DNA from: FEN-1073 sp963780865
GTDB taxonomy: Bacteria > Chloroflexota > Anaerolineae > Anaerolineales > RBG-16-64-43
Direction of reading: 5' to 3'
DNA: 64,000 nt
NCBI GenBank assembly: GCA_963780865.1
Contig: CAWADT010000009.1
Location: 73,529-137,528, forward strand
Below the pieces are notes generated by a model. The model saw nothing but the letters and a program-made list of their open reading frames with translations. It was not told where the DNA came from and did no database searches. Made by a program: the position numbers and the translations under genes. Below, piece after piece: positions 32,330-41,804 of this stretch (position 1 is its first letter; every line of letters begins with the position of its first letter).

Positions 32330-33565
32330 CTACGGTTGCACGACGATGACGATTTCTTCGATCCCGGCGGAGAGCGCGTCTTCGACGATGTACAGAATGG
32401 CGGGTTTGGCGATCCCGTCCCGGTCCACCACCGGGAAGAGTTCCTTCTTGGTGGCCTTCGACGCGGGGAACAGCCGGGTCCCAAATCCGGCGGCGGGAAT
32501 GACGGCCTTTCGGACCCGCTGCGTGGGGTGAAGCGTCAGCGCGAGACACGAAAGCTGCAAATCCCTTTCCAGGATCCCGATCGCGGCCCGCTGATCTTCC
32601 GCGCTGCGGGCGAGAAATTGCGCGGTGCCGTCCCCCTGCGAGCCCACTCCTTTTCCGCCCCAAATGTGCGGAGCAAGCGGGCCGTAGGAAAGGATTTTAT
32701 GCAGCGCGGGAGCGGTCAGCTCTTCCGGGCAGGCGGGGATGGCGTACCGGTCGAACAGTGTTTGGGCTTCCGTCATCAGCGCGCCGAGCCGCCGGGCGTC
32801 GCCTTCGCGCAATGCGTCCGCCGCCTGCCCGACGATGCGCTTGTTGATCGGGCCCAGAAGTTCGTGCACGCCCCGTTCGATGTCCGTCTCCGCGATCGGA
32901 TAGCTGCGATTCAGGCGGTTGAGGATTTCCATCGTATCCTTGCGCGATTGCAGATCGACGATGACAAAGTGAAGTTCCCGCGCCACGGTCAGCGCCTCGG
33001 TGTCCAGCCGGTCGCCGTCGAATGTCATCAGCACCGGATGGTTGCCGAAGGCGCAGCCCTGGTCCATCCGGCCGCAGCGCGAGGGCGTGGTGATCTCGCC
33101 CATATACGCCAGTTCCATTTCGCCCCGCACGGTAAGCTTCAGATCGTATACGCGGTTGAAGGCGCGGGCCGCCAGCACGCTGATCGCCGCGCTGGAGGAG
33201 AGGCCTTTCCGGATCGGAAGGTCGGTTCGGTCGTTGTGGATGACCAATCCGCGCACATGGTGATGGATGAGCGCCTGATAGGCCACGCCGGCGATATAAC
33301 TCCAGAACCCGCCTTTCTCCGCCTCTTCCAGGAGCGCCTTGGGTTGCATCGGGATTTCGTACGGGCCATGCAGCGCGCCGTCCCGGGTGGTGGAGGAAAG
33401 GACCATTGACGTGGGGTGCGGTTCCACCTCGGCATAGATCCCCTGGTCCGTGCCGCACAAAAGCGTATATCCCTTCTCGATCTCGGCGTTGATCCTCCGG
33501 TACCCGCCGGCCCAATCGGAGTGCTCGCCAAAAAGACAAATGCGTCCTGGAACGAAGAGTCTCAT
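32330..33565 (-). CDS. GHMP kinase fused to the start of a sugar nucleotidyltransferase
   Basis: 411 residues before the TAG. The first about 345 residues are a GHMP-superfamily sugar kinase: VPGRICLFGEHSDWAGG, IRKGLSSSAAISVLAARAFN (phosphate-binding motif) and GGKGVGSQGDGTAQFL (motif 3). From about 360 a GalU-type domain begins: VIPAAGFGTRLFPASKATKK, VVDRDGIAKPAILYIVEDAL, IEEIVIVVQP, then TAG. The full fusion would be 640 codons: kinase makes a sugar-1-phosphate, transferase activates it to a nucleotide sugar. The Bacteroides L-fucokinase/fucose-1-P guanylyltransferase has the domains in the opposite order. Sugar specificity is unknown. ATG at 33565 with a weak ribosome binding site. Confidence 0.8.
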   Translation of the reverse strand: MRLFVPGRICLFGEHSDWAGGYRRINAEIEKGYTLLCGTDQGIYAEVEPHPTSMVLSSTTRDGALHGPYEIPMQPKALLEEAEKGGFWSYIAGVAYQALIHHHVRGLVIHNDRTDLPIRKGLSSSAAISVLAARAFNRVYDLKLTVRGEMELAYMGEITTPSRCGRMDQGCAFGNHPVLMTFDGDRLDTEALTVARELHFVIVDLQSRKDTMEILNRLNRSYPIAETDIERGVHELLGPINKRIVGQAADALREGDARRLGALMTEAQTLFDRYAIPACPEELTAPALHKILSYGPLAPHIWGGKGVGSQGDGTAQFLARSAEDQRAAIGILERDLQLSCLALTLHPTQRVRKAVIPAAGFGTRLFPASKATKKELFPVVDRDGIAKPAILYIVEDALSAGIEEIVIVVQP

Positions 33566-33735
33566 GCGCTCTCAAAAGAACGAAAGAATGGATTGGCCCG
33601 GCCGGGCCGGTTTCGCGTTTGCCCAGGCAGCGTTTTCCCTAATGCGCTCCAACCATTATAAAACAAGCCATACCAACGCCGTTCCCGCAAAAAAACTCGG
33701 GAGTAGAAGACGTTCGCTCTCGTGTTTTCCTTTTT

Positions 33736-33844
33736 CTCTCCCTCATCCGGCCTTCGGCCACCTTCTCCCAGCTTATCCCGTCGCTTCGCTCCGGGACAGG
33801 TGCTAGGAGAAGGATGGGATGAGGGGGGAAGGCTGAGTAGTTAC
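33736..33844. repeat. 109-bp palindromic repeat, family S copy 3
   Basis: Same ends and orientation as 19428-19510 (CTCTCCCTCATCC to GGAAGGCTGAGTAGTTAC). The central loop is replaced by an extra hairpin, CCCGTCGCTTCGCTCCGGG. The remaining 33566-34422 stretch contains only the doubtful gene at 33851-34130. Confidence 0.75.
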
Positions 33845-33850
33845 TAATTC

Positions 33851-34130
33851 TTATTGTAAGCGGGCCGTCACATCCGCGTAGTAATCATTCTCGCAAAACG
33901 TTGGACACTCTGGGGATTCGTTGGGTGTCACCGAGAGGCAGAAAGCGGCAACTCGACCGCTCCTCCCGCATAGCCTCAAGCGCCAAATCATCCTCAGCGA
34001 GCGGACGATAGGCGCCCATTGCGGTAATCGAATCGAAAGGAGAAGGATCACGCGCGGCATTTACCAATGCCGGAAGTTCTTGGAATCTCCGAAAAGATTT
34101 ACCCATTCGATGATCGGGTGCGGAATCCAT
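33851..34130 (-). pseudogene. possible small gene broken by a frameshift
   Basis: Two overlapping minus-strand frames together read as one protein of about 90 residues. The first (34130 to about 33900) gives FRRFQELPALVNAARDP, DSITAMGAYRPLAEDDLALE and SCRFLPLGDTQ. The second, ending at 33851, gives ECPTFCENDYYADVTARLQ and a stop. The composition looks like protein, but I recognise no family. It may be a remnant or a real small protein with an indel near 33920. Confidence 0.35.
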
Positions 34131-34422
34131 CGGAGGCCGCTTTCGCAGGGAGAAAAATCCGAGCCGAACACCATCGATGGGATGGCGGGTTAAAATAGAG
34201 GAAAGTCAGGGCTGACCCTGCGCGGGTTTGCGAAAATGAGTATTCAATGATTGTTCTTCCTTTCCGTGTACCGGACTTTGCTTTCCATTACAATGCCCAA
34301 CTTGCGCCTGGAGCGGAATGCGGAACTGGCCAACCGCTGAAAGGAATCCAACCCGGATATGGAATCCGCGGAATGTTCCCGGCCCTGCTGGAAACGGGCC
34401 GGGAGAAAAAGGAGAAACGAAC

Positions 34423-34878
34423 TTGAAGACGATACTCCGATCGATGGCGATCACCGGTTTTATCCTCTTGGCGGGATGCTCCGGACTGCGATCCTCCATA
34501 AAGGGCCTCACGCAGGCGTCCCCGACGACCGACGCGAACACGCAAGCGCCTCCGGTCGAAGTCACCCTAGCCGACGGCACCAGCGTAACAATGGTGTATT
34601 CGACGATAGCGAACCTTCCGTTGCAAATGTTATCTATCAACGGCAAGAATGAGCAAGGACCAACCGTACCGGATTTTCTCGCCGCGGCGGGGGTAAAAGA
34701 CTTTTCCCAGGTGACGTTCACCGGGTTGGAGAATAAAACGCTCACGTTCACGCGCGAACAACTTAACGATTCGATTATCCTCGCCTTGCGGGAACATCCG
34801 CGGGCCGTAAATCTCATGAGCCCGAATATTCCCGTCGACCAGTGGGTCTTGCATGTATTCCGGGTTCAGGTCCAGTAG
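34423..34878 (+). CDS. small lipoprotein of unknown function
   Basis: About 151 residues. Lipoprotein signal MAITGFILLAGC, then a short Thr/Pro/Ala linker and a mixed alpha/beta domain (PPVEVTLADGTSV, then PDFLAAAGVKDFSQVTFTGL, then LNDSIILALREHP, ending PVDQWVLHVFRVQV). No family I can name and no catalytic motif; the beta-grasp-like rhythm recalls small domains in exported binding proteins, without support beyond that. I take the TTG at 34423, with AAGGAG eight bases upstream; the frame is open further up but without a signal peptide. An isolated gene. Confidence 0.6.
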   Translation: MKTILRSMAITGFILLAGCSGLRSSIKGLTQASPTTDANTQAPPVEVTLADGTSVTMVYSTIANLPLQMLSINGKNEQGPTVPDFLAAAGVKDFSQVTFTGLENKTLTFTREQLNDSIILALREHPRAVNLMSPNIPVDQWVLHVFRVQVQ

Positions 34879-34908
34879 AGGCCGGTCGTAATTTGCACCG
34901 GATAATCC

Positions 34909-35136
34909 CTAACAGGTTGTTGAAACAAGCACCTAAGGTGGTCGAGCCCCGCCCCGGCTTCGCCGTGGCGAGGCCGGGGTAGCGGTTTTTGCGTATTCCC
35001 GGCCCGACCCGCCGGGGCGGGCGAGACCACCGGTTTTCAGTGGGGTCTCGATATGCCCGCATAGAATGCGGGCTACCCCGGCCCGCCCGGTGGGTTTGCC
35101 GGGGCTGGCTCGACCAGCTTTTTCTACACCCTGCTA
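34909..35136. repeat. 228-bp imperfect inverted-repeat element
   Basis: The left end TAACAGGTTGTTGAAACAAG with GGTGGTCGAGCC mirrors the right end GGCTCGACCAGCTTTTTC with TACACCCTGCTAA. Inside are GGCCGGGGTAGC-type blocks in both orientations. The end motif (AGCAGGNTGTNGAAAAA) is shared with 12421-12576 and 37147-37454. No gene. Confidence 0.65.
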
Positions 35137-35252
35137 AAAGATAATCCGGCGCGGTTTGAATCGGGCAGGCTTGTTTCTATAAAGATTAGGCTTTCAGTTT
35201 GTCCAAAGGTTTTTCCGGGATGGACAGGACGGTACAAAACGGTCCCCCCAGG

Positions 35253-35278
35253 CGCCGGCCGAAAGGCCGGCGTTTTTT
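35253..35278 (+). terminator. rho-independent terminator
   Basis: CGCCGGCC-GAAA-GGCCGGCG stem and tetraloop followed directly by TTTTTT on the + strand. The nearest + gene ends at 34878, so it may end a longer transcript or an unannotated short RNA from the 34879-35250 stretch. Confidence 0.75.
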
Positions 35279-35382
35279 ATTCCGCATATCCGGGCTGAGA
35301 ATCATCCCAGAAGATCTTGCGAGGCATGGTTCGCGGATTACTCCCATTCAAAGTCGAAACGGCGGCGTTCCTCAACCAGGCT

Positions 35383-36918
35383 TTACCATTCGGTGATTTC
35401 GCGGCATACGGCGACGAGCCCCAGAGGCGCGCCACATCGGTCTCTCAGAAGCGTTAAGGTGATCCGCACCGGAAACCGGGTTCCATCCCGGCGTTGCTGG
35501 ATCGCCTCCCCTTTCCAGCATTCGGTTTCCAATACCTCCCGGAGGACCATGGCGCCCGAAATATTTTGGAACCTAGTGGGGAGAATCTCGTCTACGGAAT
35601 GATCCATGACTTCGGCCACGGTCCAGCCGTACAGGATTTCGGCCGCTGGATTCCAGCTTTGGATTCGCATTTCCATGTCCGCAACAACGATCCCGTAGGA
35701 TAAGCTCGCGGCCAGATTGGCTTGATATTCCATAGTCCCCGGCTCTCGGTTGCCAGTGAGCATGCCCTCGAAAAGTCCGCGCGCGTCCTTTGGGCGGTTG
35801 TCTCCAGGGGCGGCGAATTGCGTTTCTTCCTGCGCGGGATGGGAGGATCGGATTGAGTTGACGGGCGGAAGAAGCTTACGGAGATTCCTGGCTTTCATGC
35901 GATCCCAATCGGAAACGGGGAGGCAATGGGTTCCGGCCAATTCAGCCGAATGTAATTCCTCCTGGAAATCTGTATTCTCCAAGTGTTTTGGATTTTCGGT
36001 GGCTAGCTTTGGCAGGTGATGCCTCTCTCTGTGTGTTGGAACATCTTTGCTTCCATGCCGGGCGGCGGGAAATCGGGGGGCGGAGAGAACTCTCAGGAGC
36101 GCCTGCATCAAGAGATTGGGGCCGGACGCATCGGCGTCATCCCTGATTAACCCCTCCTTTGGATCCATTCGCCAATCCGGAACCGGATTGCGTTTTTGTG
36201 GAGTGCCGCGCACCAGCCGCAGGGTGTCGGGATTCCCGGAGAGCTCGCGGTCTTTCTGGGGATTTCTCGAATAACTCACAGGCGCGAGATGCGGTGGATG
36301 CATCCCAAGATAAGCCTCCGGCGCATTTGGACGGGCTTCGAAATGGATGGAGGCGTTTTCCGCCAGATCCAGAGTTTCTATTTCGGGCTCACGAAGGGCG
36401 TTCTGCATTTGCGGAGAAAGAGGAAGCTCCACAACCACCGCACCCAGTCGCTCTTGGAATCCTCCACTAATAGGAGCGAGGGAGAAGAGGACCGGCGTCG
36501 GGGAGCCCTGTTCTCGGACCACGCGAATGACACACCGGGAAGGGACTCCTTGCCGTGCGTTTTGGAAAGAGGTCTCGAATATCACGCGATCCGACGGCGC
36601 GATCCAATTCGAAATCGGAACGCCGGATAATTTTCCCGGCGGTACCCCAAGGATTCCCGCCAAAGCACTGTTCGCGCGAACGACGATGCGGTCGGCGTTC
36701 AGGATGGCGGCACCCTCGTTCATTTCCGTAAAAAATTGCCGGTAAGCGCTATCCGCGTCATCGGATATGAGGATTTCATTCCCGGCTTGGACCTGAACAT
36801 CGGCATCAATTATCTCCCCCGGAAATTCAATGCGCAGCCGTGTCTCGGGTTCAGCAAGCTGGGAACGAAGGTCATGCATGAAGGGGAACATTACATCGCG
36901 GTTTTGGTTTCGATACAT
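35383..36918 (-). CDS. PAS-domain protein without an output domain
   Basis: About 511 residues. A first PAS domain lies at about 55-175 (YRQFFTEMNEGAAILNADR, NSALAGILGVPPGKL), a long Pro/Arg-rich low-complexity linker at about 200-390, and a second PAS domain at about 400-511 (LAASLSYGIVVADMEMRIQS, NPAAEILYGWTVAEVM, RRDGTRFPVRITLTLL). The protein ends right after the second PAS core (VCREITEW), with no kinase, cyclase or receiver attached. The N-terminus LRSQLAEPETRL is of the kind found before PAS arrays of histidine kinases. It could be a truncated kinase or a partner of the large kinase upstream. I prefer the ATG at 36918, with GGAG before it, over 36966. Confidence 0.75.
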   Translation of the reverse strand: MYRNQNRDVMFPFMHDLRSQLAEPETRLRIEFPGEIIDADVQVQAGNEILISDDADSAYRQFFTEMNEGAAILNADRIVVRANSALAGILGVPPGKLSGVPISNWIAPSDRVIFETSFQNARQGVPSRCVIRVVREQGSPTPVLFSLAPISGGFQERLGAVVVELPLSPQMQNALREPEIETLDLAENASIHFEARPNAPEAYLGMHPPHLAPVSYSRNPQKDRELSGNPDTLRLVRGTPQKRNPVPDWRMDPKEGLIRDDADASGPNLLMQALLRVLSAPRFPAARHGSKDVPTHRERHHLPKLATENPKHLENTDFQEELHSAELAGTHCLPVSDWDRMKARNLRKLLPPVNSIRSSHPAQEETQFAAPGDNRPKDARGLFEGMLTGNREPGTMEYQANLAASLSYGIVVADMEMRIQSWNPAAEILYGWTVAEVMDHSVDEILPTRFQNISGAMVLREVLETECWKGEAIQQRRDGTRFPVRITLTLLRDRCGAPLGLVAVCREITEW

Positions 36919-37689
36919 TATGGCTCCGACCCATCCCCGGTTACGGCTTATGGGAATCCCATTCATTGGAAAGGCGATTATTTTTCGATAGAAGTCCGTC
37001 CCGCGATTGCCTGGGGTTCGGGAAGCATGCCCGCTTTTCCAATCGTTGTCACCTCGTCCAGTTTGATTTTATGGAATTTATGGAGAGGTGAAATTAATAA
37101 ATATTCGGAAAAATTGGCGGGATTCAAATAGTTTCATCCCTTAACAGTGTGCTGAAAAACAACAATAATGTCTTTGCGAGTTTACCCTTGCGCCTGCCCT
37201 TGCGCCTGGCCTTGCGAAGCGAGGGAAGCGAGGGAAGCGGTGGCGACCGTCTGCCCTCGTGCACTTCGGAGGAAGGGAGCGAAGCCCGTCCCGGCAAGTC
37301 CCCAGGCGGGCCGGAGCAATCTCGATTTTCTCCGTCGAAAACCCAGGATTGCCTCCCCCGGCGCCCCCGGCCTGCCCGGCGCCTGTCCTGAGCCCGAAGG
37401 GCGAAGGAAAGCCGGGGCGGGCTTCGCAATGACACCCTCAGACTTTTTCAGCACCCGTTTAAAAGCAAGCGGAAAGCAGACAAGCGTCGATATTTTATCG
37501 CCGGAGATTGGATTTTCCGGCTCGTGGGTTTACACATCGCAGACCCCGACGGCTTTGGGGAAAATGCGCTATATTTTCGCCGGCCCGCAACGGGATTCAC
37601 CGGGTGCGTGGAACGAGGGGATCATTACTGGAATCACAACTCGGATCGGTCCGAGCCCTCCGGGCATAGTCGGTCGCGCGATTCTTTTC
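36919..37689. other. 770-bp intergenic stretch with a repeat element
   Basis: No gene can be supported. Forward frames such as 37168-37830 are low-complexity translations of the repeat at 37147-37454. The promoter of the PAS gene should lie near the left end. Confidence 0.5.
37147..37454. repeat. 308-bp dispersed element with GTGCTGAAAAA ends
   Basis: GTGCTGAAAAA at 37147-37157 and TTTTTCAGCAC at 37444-37454 are perfect inverted ends. Next to them are TGTCTTTGCGAG (left) and GGGCTTCGCAATGACA (right), the kind of TGTCATTGCGA unit found as a dispersed repeat in many environmental genomes. The centre holds GAAGCGAGG tandem units and GGCCGGAGCAATCTC. Confidence 0.65.
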
Positions 37690-40600
37690 CTAATCGCGCT
37701 CCTGCAAGGGGAGCCAAAATGTAAATGTGGCGCCATGGTCCGTCGAATTTTCCGCGGTAATTTGGCCGCCGTGTTCCTGCGCAATCTCGTAGCAAATCGA
37801 AAGCCCCAATCCCAGGCCGCTGGATTTTGAGGTGACAAACGGCTCGAATAATTTTTTCATCATCTCGGGTGGAACCCCGGGTCCGGTATCCCGAAAAACC
37901 GCTCCTACCCTGAGGGCATCCTCCGAGAGAAGCAGATTCACCGAAAGGGTCCCGCCCTCCGGCTGCATGGCCTCGATCGCATTGGTCGCCAGATTGATGA
38001 ACACTTGCTGGATCCGCTCCTTGTCGCAGCGGACGAGGCATCCTTCCGGCCCCTTCGATTGTTGCCAGCGGACCTTTCCGGTCTGCAATTGAGAGTTCAG
38101 CAGCGTCCGGACTTCCGCGAGAATGTCGGCCAGATCATGCGGCTGGAGAGCCTTCTCCGAACGAGGCCGGTAAAGCTCCCGTAATTCCGCCACCAGGTGA
38201 ACCAGGCGCTGCGTTTCGGAGGAAGCCATGCCGATGTAATTCTGGATCGAGGGCGCGGCGGGAGCTTCCTGTTGCACCAGATACAGGCAGTTCTTGATCG
38301 TCTGCAGCGGGTTGTTCAGTTCGTGCGCCACCGATCCCAGCAGGCGCCCCATGGCGGCCAACTTTTCGGTTTGGATCAGTTGTTGGCGCGCCTTTTGTTC
38401 TTCGGCGAGGGCGGATTTCAGGTCGGCGTACAAATGGGAATTGGTAATCGCCAGCGCTACCCGCTCCGCAATGGACCGCAACGCGGTCAAGTCGGCGAGG
38501 GTATAGAGGGCCTCGGGCGTGGATCGGGTTACGGTCAGCGTGCCAAGCGCCGAGCCCTGAAAGAGAAGCGGCACAACCAACATCCCGGATGGACCGGGCC
38601 GCGGGATGGACAAGACGCCTTCCGGGCCGCCGGCGCGGCGGATGGTTTCCGCAGACACAACCGGGAGGAAGAGGGGTTGTTTGGCTTGAAAGACCCGTTC
38701 GATCAACCCCTCCAGCACGCCGGAGGGAGCCCAAGCGGGGGATTCCGAATCTTCTCCGGCGGCACGATGATGGGACGCAAGGCTCAGCCGGCCGCCGGCG
38801 GATGACAGGTGGATCCGGCACTCGTCGCCGAGCAATTGCGCAACGAGCGCGGCGATCTCATCCATCACGGGGTGATAATCCGGCCCGGCTTCCGCCAATA
38901 TGTGCGAGATCTCAGACGTGATTTCGACCCGCCGCGTGTTTTCCCAAAGCAGCGCCTCCGCCTGTTTGCGCCGGGTGATGTCGCGCGCCGCGGCAATCAC
39001 CCCTTTGACGTTGAGGGTCTCATCGGTGTAGACCGATGCGTTGTAAAGCACCGGGGTGGTGTGGCCGTCCCGATGGCGGATTTCCAATTCGTAGTCGCAT
39101 ACTTTCCCTTCGCTGAACACGCGGCGGTATCCGGCCCGGGCTTTCTCCTCGTCGGTGAAGTAGCTGGAAAAGTCCTTGCCGATCAGATCCTTTCGGGAAA
39201 AGCCTGTAATCGCCTCGGTGGCCGGGTTGGCGTCCCCGATCTTCCCGTCCAGGGTAATGGTCACCAGGGGGTCGATGGTGGCGTCGATCAGGCTGCGGTT
39301 GTAGGAATTTGCTCCCTCCAGTTCGCGTGTCCGTTCTTTCACTCGGGATTCCAACTCGCCTCGAATCCGGACCAGTTTATTCTCCGTTTCCATCCGCTCG
39401 GTGATGTCGGTCAGCGTGCTGACCGCGCCGAACACTGTTCCGTCCGCCTTGCGCATCGGCGCGGCGCTGATCGACACCCAGTGGAAGGCGCCCGTTCGCA
39501 GCTGGCGAAGCCCCATCACTTCCCCTTGGATGATTTCTCCGCGCAAGGCGCGGGGAACAGGCATGGCTTGCGGATCCGAGACCGGCCGGCCGTCGGTGGT
39601 CTCGATTTGAGTCACATGCGAGGTCCGATCGGCGAGGGACAGGCCAAGATCGTCCGGTAAATAGCCGGTGATCCTTTCGGCCGCCGCATTCATCCGGACG
39701 ACATGATTATCCAGATCGTAAATCATCACCCCGTCGGCGATCGAGGTGATGACGGTGTCGAGTTCGGCGGCGCGCCGCTGCACCTCGTCCAGCAGATGTT
39801 CGCGTTCGGTGATGTCGTGCAACACGGTAACCGCCCCGACGATCCGGTTTCCTTGCCGCAGCGGGGCGGAGGCAATCTCCATCCGCACCTCGCGGCCGCT
39901 CGCGCCGGTAAGAATATATTGCTCGCCGGCAACCAATTCGCCCGTCAGAGCGCGGGCGGTGGGCCTGGCCGCCGGATCGATGGGGCGTCCGTCGGCGTGC
40001 CGCACGGAAAACCGTTCGAAAATATCGGAGATGGGCATCCCGGTGGGATCGGCGCCGAAGATTCGAACGCCCGCTTCGTTCATCCGGCGGAGAAGGGAAT
40101 CCGGATTGTAAACCAGCACGGCCTCCGTCATGGAAGCGAAAGTGGCGTCGAGTTCGTCGGCGTGTCCCTGCGCCTCCACCGCCGATTGCTCGCACAGCTG
40201 GCGCTGCTCCTCCAGCTGCACCAGAAGTCCGTCGCGCGCGGCGCGCATCCGAATCGCACCGATGCCATAAGCAAGGTCATTGGCAAGCTCCGACAGCAGC
40301 GCCAATTCCTCGTCCGAGAACGGGTCGGGTTCGCGGGAATATATTGTTATCGCACCGAACGCTTTCTCGTCGGCGATAAGCGGCAAGGCAACCGAAGCGG
40401 CGTAGCCGCGCTTGAGCGCCTCCGCGCGCCAAGGCTGGAATTTGGGATCGGTCAGCATGTTCCTGCAAACGCTGGCCTTCCCGGTGCGGATGGCCGTGCC
40501 CGTCGGGCCGCGGCCGCGTTCGCTGTCCGCCCAGGTGACGTGGAGTGTTTCCAAATATCCCTCTTCGAAACCGGAATAAGCCACCGGCCGAACGCTCCGG

Positions 40601-41352
40601 GCCTCATCCTGATCCGCCATCCCGATCCACACCATGCAATGGCCGCAACTTTCCACAACGATCCGGCATACCGCTTCCATGAAGCCGGTTTCGTCCCGGG
40701 CTCGCATCATCACTTGGTTGCTCTCGCTGATGGCTTTCAGCGTCCGGTTGAGCCGGAGAGTTTCGTCCTCTTTTTTCCTCCGCTCGGTGATGTCGCTGCA
40801 ATAAAGGTTCGCATAACCCGCGTTCGGAAAAGGGACGATAGTGACCAAAAAAACCTTCCGGCCCATCGCGAAGTCGGCCTCCAGTTTCGCGCGGCTGTTG
40901 AATGCCTTCTTCACGAGCGCGACCCACTCCGGCGGGATGAGTCGGCCCACTTCCGCGAGCCGCTCTTCGCCCAATGCGCTGCAGGATTCATTCGCAAAGA
41001 GGATCACGCCCTCGCGGGTGACCCGCAGGATGGGATTGGGATTTTCCCCGGGGAATCTTGCCAGGCTTCGGATTTGCTCCTCGGCCGCTTCCGATTGATC
41101 GGCGCGAGGCCGGATCGTTTTCAACGGGTTGGTTCTTCGATCCTCCGGCCTCCGCTGTTTTATTCCGCCAATTCGGCGCCTTCTCTCGATCCGTGGCTTG
41201 CGTTCCGGCGAACGTGTTCCGGATTTGCGGCTCGAGTGTCGGATGCCGGTTTTCGAGGCGCGTTCCGTTGGCTTCGGGGAATTTATTGTTGCTTGGTCAT
41301 CGGGCCGCCGGCGCTGAGAATTGATTTTGGTGCCGATCCGTTTATTTTTCAT
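37690..41352 (-). CDS. multi-PAS/GAF hybrid-sensing histidine kinase
   Basis: 1220 residues, no membrane segment, so a cytosolic sensor. A basic N-terminal 90 residues is followed by PAS (about 95-190), GAF (about 205-365, CGHCMVWIGMAD to FSDEELALLSELAND), PAS (about 400-510), PAS (about 525-650), PAS (about 675-795, SYNRSLIDATIDPLVTI), GAF (about 830-985), then a HisKA-type helix with the phosphorylated His near 1011 (GSVAHELNNPL) and HATPase (NLATNAIEAM near 1122, DTGPGVPPEM, SSGLGLGLSI). AGGAGG lies before the ATG at 41352. It is divergent from two response regulators, its likely partners. The signal is unknown; the GAF domains point to a small ligand or redox cue. Confidence 0.9.
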   Translation of the reverse strand: MKNKRIGTKINSQRRRPDDQATINSPKPTERASKTGIRHSSRKSGTRSPERKPRIERRRRIGGIKQRRPEDRRTNPLKTIRPRADQSEAAEEQIRSLARFPGENPNPILRVTREGVILFANESCSALGEERLAEVGRLIPPEWVALVKKAFNSRAKLEADFAMGRKVFLVTIVPFPNAGYANLYCSDITERRKKEDETLRLNRTLKAISESNQVMMRARDETGFMEAVCRIVVESCGHCMVWIGMADQDEARSVRPVAYSGFEEGYLETLHVTWADSERGRGPTGTAIRTGKASVCRNMLTDPKFQPWRAEALKRGYAASVALPLIADEKAFGAITIYSREPDPFSDEELALLSELANDLAYGIGAIRMRAARDGLLVQLEEQRQLCEQSAVEAQGHADELDATFASMTEAVLVYNPDSLLRRMNEAGVRIFGADPTGMPISDIFERFSVRHADGRPIDPAARPTARALTGELVAGEQYILTGASGREVRMEIASAPLRQGNRIVGAVTVLHDITEREHLLDEVQRRAAELDTVITSIADGVMIYDLDNHVVRMNAAAERITGYLPDDLGLSLADRTSHVTQIETTDGRPVSDPQAMPVPRALRGEIIQGEVMGLRQLRTGAFHWVSISAAPMRKADGTVFGAVSTLTDITERMETENKLVRIRGELESRVKERTRELEGANSYNRSLIDATIDPLVTITLDGKIGDANPATEAITGFSRKDLIGKDFSSYFTDEEKARAGYRRVFSEGKVCDYELEIRHRDGHTTPVLYNASVYTDETLNVKGVIAAARDITRRKQAEALLWENTRRVEITSEISHILAEAGPDYHPVMDEIAALVAQLLGDECRIHLSSAGGRLSLASHHRAAGEDSESPAWAPSGVLEGLIERVFQAKQPLFLPVVSAETIRRAGGPEGVLSIPRPGPSGMLVVPLLFQGSALGTLTVTRSTPEALYTLADLTALRSIAERVALAITNSHLYADLKSALAEEQKARQQLIQTEKLAAMGRLLGSVAHELNNPLQTIKNCLYLVQQEAPAAPSIQNYIGMASSETQRLVHLVAELRELYRPRSEKALQPHDLADILAEVRTLLNSQLQTGKVRWQQSKGPEGCLVRCDKERIQQVFINLATNAIEAMQPEGGTLSVNLLLSEDALRVGAVFRDTGPGVPPEMMKKLFEPFVTSKSSGLGLGLSICYEIAQEHGGQITAENSTDHGATFTFWLPLQERD

Positions 41353-41804
41353 TCGCTCGTTCCTCCTGAGGCAGCCGGCGCCTTGGATGCGGGGCTGTGG
41401 AGCCGCTTCTCCGGATTCCTTGAAAACCTTTGAAACCGATGCCCGGTGGACACCTCACCGACGGGCGCCGATCGAAATTTCTTTCGAAGGGAAATCCGGG
41501 CGATGAGTCCATCGAAGGGATGGACCTTTGTTCTTTGATCGAAAGGGATTTCTGTTTCTCCGGAGCAGCCAACCGATATCTTATATCTTTTTGGAGAATA
41601 GCGCTATTTTTCCGCGAGCGGCCGTTGCGAAGCGCCGGCCTCCCGGGTCGGCGGAGGGATGGCGCCCTCCCGTGGGAACCGGACCTTGGTTGAGTTTGAA
41701 GGGATTGGGCAATCTTGGTAAAATCCTATTCTCAATTCGGGAACGCCGCGGTTTTGGGTTTCCGTTTGGCCCGGACGGTCCGGAACCAACTGGCGGAGAA
41801 AACC
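41353..41804. other. divergent promoter region of the two-component genes
   Basis: 450 bp between the histidine kinase and the first response regulator. It holds no gene I can support. Short inverted repeats (CCGGCCTCCCGGGTCGG) are visible but I cannot place promoters with confidence. Confidence 0.5.

Noticed and set aside
32330..32332. Amber codon as pyrrolysine or general recoding
   Set aside because: A single case in a gene with no such precedent and other genes ending normally; a mutation or sequence error is simpler.
31772..33409. 545-codon + strand open frame
   Set aside because: Antisense to the GHMP kinase/nucleotidyltransferase gene; no motifs, biased composition.
37168..37830. 220-codon + strand open frame
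   Set aside because: Runs through the 308-bp repeat element and over the end of the histidine kinase gene; low-complexity product.
39703..41433. 576-codon + strand open frame
   Set aside because: Antisense to the large histidine kinase, whose domains are unambiguous.
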